Source of the DNA: Clostridia bacterium
GTDB lineage: Bacteria > Bacillota > Clostridia > Oscillospirales > CAG-272
DNA: 64,000 bases
Assembly (NCBI GenBank): GCA_900767415.1
Contig: CAAFYZ010000052.1
Span: forward strand, 1-64,000
Reading direction: 5' to 3'
Positions 51,349 through 57,858 of this stretch are shown here, piece after piece. A program made the position numbers and the translations under genes. How positions within the stretch are numbered: the stretch's first letter is position 1; every line of letters starts with the position of its first letter. A model generated the notes under the pieces. That model was not told the origin of the DNA and did no database searches. It saw only the letters and a program-made list of their open reading frames with translations.

Positions 51349-51377
51349 ATTGTAGCACCATATCCTATTTTTGTCAA
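51349..51377 (-). promoter_or_regulatory. promoter of cassette A, 4 bases before the ATG
   Basis: TTGACA, 17 bases and TACAAT; the -10 ends 4 bases before the ATG that aligns with the starts of the two other tagged effectors. Another in-frame ATG overlaps the -10 box itself and is therefore less likely. Confidence 0.72.
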
Positions 51378-51445
51378 TAGAAAAGGACGGCAACCGCGAA
51401 ATTTTCACTCCGCCGGTCGTCGTCCGATACCTATTTCATGATACC

Positions 51446-51474
51446 ATTTTAGCACAGATGGGAGTGCAAATCAA
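51446..51474 (-). promoter_or_regulatory. possible late-region promoter upstream of cassette A
   Basis: TTGATT, 17 bases and TAAAAT on the minus strand. It sits in the 145-base gap between the ASCH gene and cassette A, at the change from early to packaging genes. Between it and the cassette lies a GC-rich hairpin ending in TTTTCT. Confidence 0.45.
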
Positions 51475-51522
51475 GACCTGACGCAAGTTTGTTGTGAATA
51501 ATTTGTGAATTGATGCGTTTTG

Positions 51523-52029
51523 TTATTCGAGTTCCTCCACATAGCACCAAGACTGCGGGGGGCGGGTGATGACAACAGGTACTTTGCAATCTTCGTCATA
51601 CCTACAAGCGGTGCTTTCGTATCCACTGATTTTACAAGAATTACACTTTTTCCAAACGCAGAGCTTTTTCAATTCCCGCGGTTTGTCGTAGATTTTGAGG
51701 TCGGAGATGTGCCAACCGTAGAGCGGTTTACCATTTGCGTATTTCTTGAGTTCTGATACAGAAACGAAAGATGCTTCACAATCGTAAGATATATTTTCGT
51801 ACACGTAATCGCAGATAAACTCGCCGATGACCTGCCCGCGCCCCGTGTAAAGCACATGACCGTCCTCGTCGACGAATGTCGGCATATCCGACCGTGCTTT
51901 CGTCTCGTAAATATAGCACTTGAACGGTGTCTCGATCTTCGGGCGCGTCTTGCGCACCTCTATCGTCTTCTCTCCGCTCGCTATGAGTTCACACCACTTC
52001 GGGCGTATGCTGATAAGTACGGATTTCAT
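51523..52029 (-). CDS. ASCH/PUA-like domain protein
   Basis: 168 residues. KSVLISIRPKWCELIASGEKTIEVRKTRPKIETPFKCYIYET is the ASCH signature (SIxPxxxxxIxxGxKTIExR), followed by GQVIGEFICDYV. Such proteins bind RNA or modified nucleotides and are common in phages. The C-terminal part has cysteines (CNSCKISGYESTACRYDEDC) that may bind metal. It is the last early gene before the late region. Confidence 0.75.
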   Translation of the reverse strand: MKSVLISIRPKWCELIASGEKTIEVRKTRPKIETPFKCYIYETKARSDMPTFVDEDGHVLYTGRGQVIGEFICDYVYENISYDCEASFVSVSELKKYANGKPLYGWHISDLKIYDKPRELKKLCVWKKCNSCKISGYESTACRYDEDCKVPVVITRPPQSWCYVEELE

Positions 52030-52207
52030 TTTCTTCTCCTTTCAATACGCTATCGTCAACAATCATTTCGATTCGGTCGAGACGTATTCTCAATTCGCCG
52101 CCGTTTTTCAGAGTGATTATGGCGGGCGCGTTTCCGTCGATAATCTGAATGCAAAGAATGTCTTTAATCAACTTTTCTTTTTCGCCGTTGTTGTAATGCA
52201 AAAACAT
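51989..52207 (-). CDS. small phage protein, 72 residues
   Basis: MFLHYNNGEKEKLIKDILCIQIIDGNAPAIITLKNGGELRIRLDRIEMIVDDS is a small beta-rich protein of unknown function. It starts at a TAATG junction with the upstream gene and overlaps the ASCH gene by 41 bases. Confidence 0.5.
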   Translation of the reverse strand: MFLHYNNGEKEKLIKDILCIQIIDGNAPAIITLKNGGELRIRLDRIEMIVDDSVLKGEENEIRTYQHTPEVV

Positions 52208-52353
52208 TAGCCAGTGCTCCTTTTCTCTGACACCTTGCCCGCTTCTTTCCACACATGGTAGAGCGCGTATGCAACCGGATCGATAACATACTGCGCCGCG
52301 CGTGCTTTTTCGTATTCCTCGCGCAATCGTTCGATTGCCTTTTCAATCGTCAT
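52207..52353 (-). CDS. small phage protein, 48 residues
   Basis: MTIEKAIERLREEYEKARAAQYVIDPVAYALYHVWKEAG is helical, typical of small phage early proteins. The stop overlaps the next start (TAATG). It was missed by simple length cutoffs; tight packing between neighbours supports it. Confidence 0.55.
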   Translation of the reverse strand: MTIEKAIERLREEYEKARAAQYVIDPVAYALYHVWKEAGKVSEKRSTG

Positions 52354-52360
52354 GTCTTAA

Positions 52361-52864
52361 TCACCACACAAATTCGGGGTGCTCTTTCATGAACGGATCG
52401 ACAACTTCTTTGATAGCACGCTTTGCGCCTTCTTCGGAAGAAAAATAAACATCCCGTGCCTTATAGCGCTCTTGAGAATATGCAAAAAATTCATCGAGAT
52501 TGCCATTATATCGAACTGTCCAATGTGTGTTGCTCCCGTCCCATTCTTCTGTGTCTTCACACTCATTGTCATACGCAAACTTCAACAGCTTACGATAAAT
52601 CAGTTGACGAAGTGCGACTTGTTTCGCAAATGCTTCGTAGTTGAAATAATTGCTAATTTTATATAATTTATTATCTACTGTGTCGTTTGCATCGTTATAC
52701 TCCTCGATGACGCCGCTGGATTCTACATAGTAGTATCTTTCATTCGGTTTAACTCTCTCGAAAGGATTCTTTCTCTTTTTCTCGGGCTCAATCCCCAACT
52801 GCTTCAGCTGTTCCTCTGTCAGCTCGATTTTCTTCCCATTGATTACGATATAGTTTTCATTCAT
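52361..52864 (-). CDS. hypothetical phage protein, 167 residues
   Basis: MNENYIVINGKKIELTEEQLKQLGI is the common opening of many Clostridial phage proteins, followed by RVKPNERYYYVESSGVIEEYNDANDTVDNKLY. Related proteins are widespread in gut phages and of unknown function. The start at 52864 has AAAGGAG upstream. Confidence 0.65.
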   Translation of the reverse strand: MNENYIVINGKKIELTEEQLKQLGIEPEKKRKNPFERVKPNERYYYVESSGVIEEYNDANDTVDNKLYKISNYFNYEAFAKQVALRQLIYRKLLKFAYDNECEDTEEWDGSNTHWTVRYNGNLDEFFAYSQERYKARDVYFSSEEGAKRAIKEVVDPFMKEHPEFVW

Positions 52865-53186
52865 GATGTTTGCTCCTTTCTTCAAGTGCCTTTTCGGCTT
52901 CTCCCTGCGTCGGAAATATGTTATACCCCCATGTTCCGCCGTCTAAATAGAAATTTGTTATAACGTCGACTGTGTCTCCTACAATTATAAAGCCGGATAC
53001 GCGATCGGCGACAATCGTAGTCTCTCCACAGAGCACTACAATAGAGAAAACCCGATCCCCATCTTTGCACGGCAGATGAACCCACTCGGCTTTATCTGAA
53101 AAATGCTCGCATAATTCTGCTTCCTGCCCAAATCCTCTACACCAATCGAGACACGCAGTTTGATGAATACAGTCTTTACAAGTCAT
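52857..53186 (-). CDS. small Cys-containing phage protein, 109 residues
   Basis: MTCKDCIHQTACLDWC, then LCEHFSDKAEWV, gives a cysteine array that probably binds zinc. LPCKDGDRVFSI and TQGEAEKALEERSKHHE follow. Proteins of this layout are common in Clostridial phages. It overlaps its neighbour by 4 bases. Confidence 0.6.
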   Translation of the reverse strand: MTCKDCIHQTACLDWCRGFGQEAELCEHFSDKAEWVHLPCKDGDRVFSIVVLCGETTIVADRVSGFIIVGDTVDVITNFYLDGGTWGYNIFPTQGEAEKALEERSKHHE

Positions 53187-53488
53187 TTGCTCTCGCCTCC
53201 GTCCATCTTTGCGCCGCAATTGGGGCAGAACAACGGTTTGCTATGAACGCCGTCACATTCATACTCCGAAGGTCTATGGCAAATCGAGCAGTACGGCGTG
53301 AGGTCTTTTACATCCCATTTCCCGCGCTTCACTTCCTGCACATCGGCTTTCGGCAGACTCTCAATGTCTTCTTGCCTTGCGTATTCTCCCTCTAAGCACT
53401 TTGTGTACACCATTCCCGTAGAAAAATCAAAAACGGGGTAAGCAACTGTCTTATATTCAATTTTTTCCGCGTCAATGTATCTGCTCAT
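53183..53488 (-). CDS. zinc-ribbon phage protein, 101 residues
   Basis: The N-terminus SRYIDAEKIEYKTV is followed by ADVQEVKRGKWDVKDLTPYCSICHRPSEYE and FCPNCGAKMDGGE, a C-x2-C...C-x2-C zinc ribbon common in gut phages. The function is unknown. An in-frame GTG lies one codon upstream. Confidence 0.65.
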   Translation of the reverse strand: MSRYIDAEKIEYKTVAYPVFDFSTGMVYTKCLEGEYARQEDIESLPKADVQEVKRGKWDVKDLTPYCSICHRPSEYECDGVHSKPLFCPNCGAKMDGGESK

Positions 53489-53672
53489 CACTTGCTCTCC
53501 TGTTCCATGCTTCGATTGCGTTTACATATCTTCCTTTGTGAAGCGCGTGAATTTCTGCTCCGCAAGTTTTACACTGAACATAGTCGAACCCTTTCATAGT
53601 GCCTGTCATGATTCCATAGTCAATATCCTCTTTTTCCCCGCAGAACGGACACGGTTTCAATTCTTCATTCAT
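53472..53672 (-). CDS. Lar-type restriction alleviation protein
   Basis: 66 residues. ELKPCPFCGEKEDIDYG, then YVQCKTCGAEIHALHKGRYVNAIEAWNRRA, matches the Lar/RalR family with two CxxC pairs and the terminal AIEAWNRR. Such proteins help incoming phage DNA escape type I restriction. It was assigned by the family signature. Confidence 0.75.
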   Translation of the reverse strand: MNEELKPCPFCGEKEDIDYGIMTGTMKGFDYVQCKTCGAEIHALHKGRYVNAIEAWNRRASDEQIH

Positions 53673-53757
53673 CTTCCTCTCCTCCTATTCGTTTCTTTGT
53701 TACCGCGACCGCCACACGCTCGCCGCGGATCTCCGTGATGTTCCCTAAATGCTTCAT
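53665..53757 (-). CDS. 30-residue phage peptide
   Basis: A frame MKHLGNITEIRGERVAVAV plus a basic tail fills the gap between two genes, 2 bases after one stop and 8 bases into the next start. It carries the next gene's GGAGG. It is likely a real coupled small gene, function unknown. Confidence 0.5.
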   Translation of the reverse strand: MKHLGNITEIRGERVAVAVTKKRIGGEEDE

Positions 53758-53759
53758 GG

Positions 53760-54209
53760 CTATACCTGAATCTCCGCGATCTTTTCAAGGATCGTGCGCT
53801 GAACGATAAAGCATTTTCGCCGTGAAATACCGAGCATTTTTGCAAGGACGAAAAAGTCCTCTATCGGTTGCGGATACGGAAAGTCACTTTTCTTCTTTCC
53901 GATGTAGCGAAGTTTCGCAAATTCAATCTCAAAAAGATTTAGGACATGGCAAGCAGAGAGAACACGCCGCACCCCTTCCTCCGCCTCCGCCTCAAGGGCT
54001 TCCTTTCGCTTTTGCATTTCGTCCCGCTTCTGCACCCTGCCTGCGAGGACATCGGGGCTGACCGCGTTCCCGTGGTCGTAGGGAAACGGAGTAGGGGCAC
54101 GGTTATTTGCGCTGTACAGTTCGGCATCCTCGTATCCGCGGATCTGCGCGTCGAGGTTGCGAAGGTGTTTTACCGCCCTCGCATAGGTCAAAAGGTCGTT
54201 TTTCGTCAT
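53760..54209 (-). CDS. DUF1492/ArpU-like late regulator
   Basis: 149 residues. A helical N-terminus (YARAVKHLRNLDAQIRGYEDAELYS) leads into a C-terminal sigma-region-4-like helix-turn-helix (FEIEFAKLRYIGKKKSDFPYPQPIEDFFVLAKMLGISRRKCFIVQRTILEKIAE). It resembles phage transcription regulators that turn on packaging genes. It lies at the end of the early block. Confidence 0.6.
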   Translation of the reverse strand: MTKNDLLTYARAVKHLRNLDAQIRGYEDAELYSANNRAPTPFPYDHGNAVSPDVLAGRVQKRDEMQKRKEALEAEAEEGVRRVLSACHVLNLFEIEFAKLRYIGKKKSDFPYPQPIEDFFVLAKMLGISRRKCFIVQRTILEKIAEIQV

Positions 54210-54373
54210 GTTTCTTCCTCCGCGTGAATGGTTCTTTTGATTCTGTTCGTTCTTTCCCCGTCCTTTTCTCTTCGGATGCGCACTGTATATCCCATTTTGA
54301 CAAGCAAGGCAGTAAACAGTTTTGTCTCCTCGTCCGAGAGCGGCGTCCCGCTCTTTTGCGTCTCTATCTTCAT
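54206..54373 (-). CDS. small phage protein, 55 residues
   Basis: MKIETQKSGTPLSDEETKLFTALLVKMGYTVRIRREKDGERTNRIKRTI is compact and basic. It has GGAGG in the end of the upstream gene and a 4-base stop/start overlap with the regulator gene. It is not a shadow frame, because it fills the only gap between the flanking genes. Confidence 0.6.
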   Translation of the reverse strand: MKIETQKSGTPLSDEETKLFTALLVKMGYTVRIRREKDGERTNRIKRTIHAEEET

Positions 54374-54374
54374 C

Positions 54375-54590
54375 TCACACCTCCAGGCGGTAGCACGCGA
54401 TCTTGACCTCTTCCCCGCGTCTGTTCTTCACCGGGATAAAGTACCGTGTGATCTTGTGCCCCTGTCGTTTCAGATCATACACGCGGGAGGCGAGTCGGGC
54501 GACGCCGTATTCGCGAAGCGCCTGCCGTTGCGTGATCGTCCCCTTCGCCGAAAGATGATCGAGAATCATTTCGCATTGTGTTTTATACAT
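54375..54590 (-). CDS. winged-HTH phage protein
   Basis: 71 residues. TQCEMILDHLSAKGTITQRQALREYGVARLASRVYDLKRQGHKI is a winged helix-turn-helix, and ITRYFIPVKNRRGEEVKIACYRLE completes the wing. The family is common in phages of gut Bacillota, role unknown. It overlaps the previous gene by 8 bases. Confidence 0.65.
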   Translation of the reverse strand: MYKTQCEMILDHLSAKGTITQRQALREYGVARLASRVYDLKRQGHKITRYFIPVKNRRGEEVKIACYRLEV

Positions 54591-54801
54591 ACTCTTTGTA
54601 CTCCCTCACTTTCTTGAAATTCGCCTTTGTCGCCGCAATCTCGGATTTCGTACAACAGCCGCTCTTAAAATACGGGCATGGCTTTTTTGCCGCATACTTT
54701 CTGTCAGCAGATGACCCGTCGCAAAAATGATGCATACCGTAAATGCAATGCTGTTTATACGCGTGGCGCAACTTCGTATATTCAAACGCCGTATATTTCA
54801 T
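54583..54801 (-). CDS. small Cys-rich phage protein, 72 residues
   Basis: MKYTAFEYTKLRHAYKQHCIYGMHHFCDGSS, then KKPCPYFKSGCCTKSEIAA, has spaced cysteines and histidines that could bind zinc. The start at 54801 follows AAGGAG; an earlier ATG overlaps the ssb stop and is less likely. Function unknown. Confidence 0.5.
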   Translation of the reverse strand: MKYTAFEYTKLRHAYKQHCIYGMHHFCDGSSADRKYAAKKPCPYFKSGCCTKSEIAATKANFKKVREYKEYV

Positions 54802-54845
54802 CACGCTCTCCTTCTCCCGCATGGGTTCCCGCTTTCCGTTCATGC

Positions 54846-55259
54846 TCAAAAGGGCACGTCGTCGGGGAAGTCGATCTCTTCCGTCCGAGCCATGTAGGCG
54901 TCGGGGGTATAGTTTCCGGGGGCAGGAGCGGCTCCGCTCTTCGGAGCGACGAATGCTACCTCATCGGCAACAACCTCGGTCACGGTATGCTTCTCGCCCT
55001 TGCCGTCTGTATAAGTCCGATTCTGAAGAGAGCCGCACACGAGGATCGGATTCCCCTTTACAAAATATTTCGCGACAAATTCCGCCGTCGCACGCCATGC
55101 CACGACGGAGAAGAAGTCGGTGACCGCCTCCGTCCCTTTCGCAAACTTTCTTCCGGCCGCGACGGAGAAACTGCACACCGAAAGCCCGGTGTTCGTCTGC
55201 TTCAGTTCAGGGGTCGCGGTCAGATTGCCGACCAAAATCACTTTATTAAAACTTGCCAT
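54846..55259 (-). CDS. ssb: phage single-stranded DNA-binding protein
   Basis: 137 residues. The OB-fold start NKVILVGNLTATPELKQTNTGLSVCSFSVAAGR, the FFSVVAWRATAEFVAKYFVKGNPILVCGSL block and the acidic tail ending DFPDDVPF are standard for SSB. It protects single strands and recruits replication and recombination proteins. It lies next to recombination genes. Confidence 0.93.
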   Translation of the reverse strand: MASFNKVILVGNLTATPELKQTNTGLSVCSFSVAAGRKFAKGTEAVTDFFSVVAWRATAEFVAKYFVKGNPILVCGSLQNRTYTDGKGEKHTVTEVVADEVAFVAPKSGAAPAPGNYTPDAYMARTEEIDFPDDVPF

Positions 55260-55262
55260 GAT

Positions 55263-55532
55263 TCAATCCTCCAAATAATTCTTTTGCATTTCCCGCATCC
55301 ATTCGGCACGGGTGTGTTCTTTTTCATAGGTACGTTGTGCTACCCGCTTCAGCCGGAGCATGAGTTCGGGTTCTCTGTGAATGTCATCGTGGCACTTCGG
55401 ACACAGCCACACGACAAGCCCGAGGCGGTCGGAGATCTTCCGTCGACTTCCTTCGAAAATGTGGTGCAGTTGTACGGGACAGGGGCGAAGGCAGATATAG
55501 CACTCCTTTTCCGTTCGTAAAATGCTTTTCAT
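55263..55532 (-). CDS. HNH-type zinc protein
   Basis: 89 residues. ECYICLRPCPVQLHHIFEGSRRKISDRLGLVVWLCPKCHDDIHREPELM has the CxxC/HH/CxxC-H pattern of HNH nucleases in phage recombination clusters. It could process recombination intermediates or packaging DNA. The start is chosen at the ATG after the preceding stop. Confidence 0.65.
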   Translation of the reverse strand: MKSILRTEKECYICLRPCPVQLHHIFEGSRRKISDRLGLVVWLCPKCHDDIHREPELMLRLKRVAQRTYEKEHTRAEWMREMQKNYLED

Positions 55533-56056
55533 CTCTTCCCCCATTCTTCGACCAAAAGAGAGCGTTCCCGTTCGCTCATTACCTCGATACCGAGCACGCG
55601 GCAATCCTCGACCGTCGCCTCAATCAGGCGAGACATTTCTGCGGTGTCGTAAGTCGACGAGCCGTAATAGGCGTAGACGAGCCGATACCCTTCGTGTTTG
55701 CTCTTTCCGCGGTCTTCGATGAGCCACCCGACGCCTCGCCCCTCCCACGCCGACCGAAAGGACGCGAGAGCGTCCTCTCGAATCGGGAGGGGGATATACA
55801 CCCCCACCTCGCGAATCTCCTTGCGGTAAACCTCTTCTTTCGTGATATGCTGATTTTTCGCAATCTCCTCGCATAACTTCCACAGAAAAGCGTTTGCGTC
55901 AAGACTCCGCGTCCTTCTATGTACCTTTACCGTGATGTCAATGAGCTTGTCCTTGTATGTATCGTACTGCTTTCGAAAGTCCCCCTCCGTCACGGTAAAA
56001 GAGACGATCTGCCGACCGCTTGAGTCGAATGTGATCTCCCGCACGATGCCGATCAT
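55529..56056 (-). CDS. NinB-like recombination protein
   Basis: 175 residues starting MIGIVREITFDSSGRQIVSFTVTEGDFRKQYDTYKDKLIDITVKVHRRTRSLDANAFLWKLCEEIA, the diagnostic NinB block (RSLDANAFLW). NinB-type proteins aid single-strand annealing recombination. It has GGAGG upstream and overlaps the annealing-protein gene by 4 bases. Confidence 0.75.
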   Translation of the reverse strand: MIGIVREITFDSSGRQIVSFTVTEGDFRKQYDTYKDKLIDITVKVHRRTRSLDANAFLWKLCEEIAKNQHITKEEVYRKEIREVGVYIPLPIREDALASFRSAWEGRGVGWLIEDRGKSKHEGYRLVYAYYGSSTYDTAEMSRLIEATVEDCRVLGIEVMSERERSLLVEEWGKR

Positions 56057-56571
56057 GATTTCCTCCACGCAAAGCACCGGATCGGAGCGCCGCTCTTGTC
56101 CTTCATGTCCTCGTTTCTGATCGCGAGTGCGGTGATCTTCCCGTCCGTAATCTCAATCGCCTCGACGAAAAAGTTGTCATAGCACGTCTTCTTTCCGCCC
56201 TTTTCTTTGATATTACAACGAGACGCGGCAATCTTGATTTCGGGCGACGTATAGAGCGAGCGTCCGATTCCCCAGTTGGTGCAGGCGCGTTTGAAAGAGT
56301 CACTTGCCTCCCCCTTCTGTGCCTCGGCATTGCTTTCCACGCCGCAATCGGCTTTCCATACCCAATCACCGTCGCATTTGATCCCGACACGGCAAAATAG
56401 ATTTCCCTTGCACTCGTAGTGCTCTCTCTGCCAATTCTCCGCCCCGACCGCCTCGTCGAGGATCTGCATATCCGTCCGAGCGTTCTTGTAGAGCAGGAGC
56501 GTGACTCCGTATTCGCTCGCGCGGTTGACCCGCACCTCGATGTCCGTCGCCGCCAGTTCTCTGAATTTCAT
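56053..56571 (-). CDS. Rad52-like single-strand annealing protein
   Basis: 172 residues. EVRVNRASEYGVTLLLYKNARTDMQILDEAVGAENWQREHYECKGNLFCRVGI, then EAQKGEASDSFKRACTNWGIGRSLYTSP, matches the Rad52/22-type (Sak) annealing proteins of Clostridial phages. With ssb and NinB it forms the recombination module. Confidence 0.75.
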   Translation of the reverse strand: MKFRELAATDIEVRVNRASEYGVTLLLYKNARTDMQILDEAVGAENWQREHYECKGNLFCRVGIKCDGDWVWKADCGVESNAEAQKGEASDSFKRACTNWGIGRSLYTSPEIKIAASRCNIKEKGGKKTCYDNFFVEAIEITDGKITALAIRNEDMKDKSGAPIRCFAWRKS

Positions 56572-56592
56572 GTTTACCTCCCCTTTTCCTTT

Positions 56593-57099
56593 TTATTTTA
56601 TCTGCAAGTTTTTCCGTTCTTCCATGTGACAAAACGGGATCTCTTCCCCGCCTTTTATCAACTCTCGCAGTCGATTTTTATCTACCGTGGGTGCCGCGTA
56701 TTTGATGGCATCGTCCTTTCCGTTTTTCTCAAGGTATTTGAGAAGCTCCCCTTCGTCCTCCACGACAAGCCCCGAAGACTTCGAGAATTTCACCGCGCAA
56801 TCCTTCGTTTCCACACGATCATACCCGAGGTATTGCATCGTCCTCGCGATGTAATTCTTCATGCTCTCTGCCGTCGCTTCAAGCCGTTTTTTTCTTTCGC
56901 GGAAGGTGTCAATCTCCGCGGCGATCTCCCTTGCAAGAGAAAGTTTGTTCTTGATCGCACACGCCATCGCCTCCACCTTTTCCGAGAACTCCATATCGAT
57001 CAAGTCGAAGGTATCGTCTACCGCCTCCTCGGGAATCTCCCCGGCGTCGAGCCGATCAAGAAATACCTTCATTTCATTCGCAATCTGATACAGTGCCAT
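56593..57099 (-). CDS. Gp157-family phage protein
   Basis: 168 residues. ALYQIANEMKVFLDRLDAGEIPEEAVDDTFDLIDMEFSEKVEAMACAIKN, then RMEATAESMKNYIARTM-like, and KTVKFSKSSGLVVEDE-type sequence, is the Siphovirus Gp157 pattern, linked in streptococcal phages to resistance or replication. A GTG 3 codons upstream is the alternative start. Confidence 0.75.
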   Translation of the reverse strand: MALYQIANEMKVFLDRLDAGEIPEEAVDDTFDLIDMEFSEKVEAMACAIKNKLSLAREIAAEIDTFRERKKRLEATAESMKNYIARTMQYLGYDRVETKDCAVKFSKSSGLVVEDEGELLKYLEKNGKDDAIKYAAPTVDKNRLRELIKGGEEIPFCHMEERKNLQIK

Positions 57100-57376
57100 A
57101 GTCTTCACATCCTCTCTTTCTGCTATGTATTTTTTGCTTTACGGTCTGTTCGTCTGCAAACGGTGTCATCGGGTCGATCTCTTCTTCCTCGTCCTCGAGA
57201 CCGATGTCCGCACAATCCTCGCAGAGTTCTTCTCCGTCGACTTCGAAAAAGTCCCAGAGTTCTTCGCCGCACCTGTCGCAGACGTGGACTTCGACCCGCC
57301 GCCGCGGACACGCCGCGCCGAGGCAGTGCATTCCGAGATCTTCACACCCGAGGCATTGATTTTCAAACCGAAGCAT
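57074..57376 (-). CDS. zinc-finger phage protein, 100 residues
   Basis: MLRFENQCLGCEDLGMHCLGAACPRRRVEVHVCDRCGEELWDFFEVDGEELCEDCADIGLEDEEEE carries two CxxC pairs forming one or two zinc sites and an acidic tail. Proteins with this opening are common in gut phages. It overlaps both neighbours. Confidence 0.6.
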   Translation of the reverse strand: MLRFENQCLGCEDLGMHCLGAACPRRRVEVHVCDRCGEELWDFFEVDGEELCEDCADIGLEDEEEEIDPMTPFADEQTVKQKIHSRKRGCEDYGTVSDCE

Positions 57377-57677
57377 CTTCCCCCTCCGCAGGCGCCTCGC
57401 CGTCCGCCGTTCCCTTTTCTTCGTCGATGAGTACCAGCTGCTTATCGCAGTATTCGATTCTGTCGAGAATGTCTTTGCACATATCCTCGGCAGTGGCAAG
57501 AATGACGGAGAGATTTTTCGCAAGTGCCACGTAATCCTCTTCCTTTCTTTTGTCCTCCGCGATTTCTTCAAATGTGGATAAACACTCCTTTGCGCAGTTC
57601 ACAAATCCCGCATTGACGATCCGGTATCGCTTCATGCAGTCGCTTTTTGCGTTGATGTAATACTCTTTGTCAAGCAT
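57363..57677 (-). CDS. hypothetical helical phage protein, 104 residues
   Basis: MLDKEYYINAKSDCMKRYRIVNAGFVNCAKECLSTFEEIAEDKRKEEDYVALAKNL is all-helical, with GGAGG upstream. It sits in the replication block. No function is recognised. Confidence 0.5.
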   Translation of the reverse strand: MLDKEYYINAKSDCMKRYRIVNAGFVNCAKECLSTFEEIAEDKRKEEDYVALAKNLSVILATAEDMCKDILDRIEYCDKQLVLIDEEKGTADGEAPAEGEDASV

Positions 57678-57858
57678 ATTCAACCTCCTCATGTATAAAA
57701 AATTTGATTTTCTTTTTCTCTCCGCCCCCTTCGGCACAGGTAGCCGCCGAGAAGGTGCCCGCGGGGCGTACCGTCTCCTTTTTCGGGAGCAACGCTTCGA
57801 TCTTCTCGCGATCTGCCCGTTTCTCTTCGGGCGTTGCGTAGCAGGTGTAGTAGGTCAT
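57670..57858 (-). CDS. small phage protein, 62 residues
   Basis: MTYYTCYATPEEKRADREKIEALLPKKETVRPAGTFSAATCAEGGGEKKKI is hydrophilic and unrecognised. It overlaps the replication initiator end by 4 bases and the next gene by 8 bases, which supports it as real. Confidence 0.5.
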   Translation of the reverse strand: MTYYTCYATPEEKRADREKIEALLPKKETVRPAGTFSAATCAEGGGEKKKIKFFIHEEVEYA

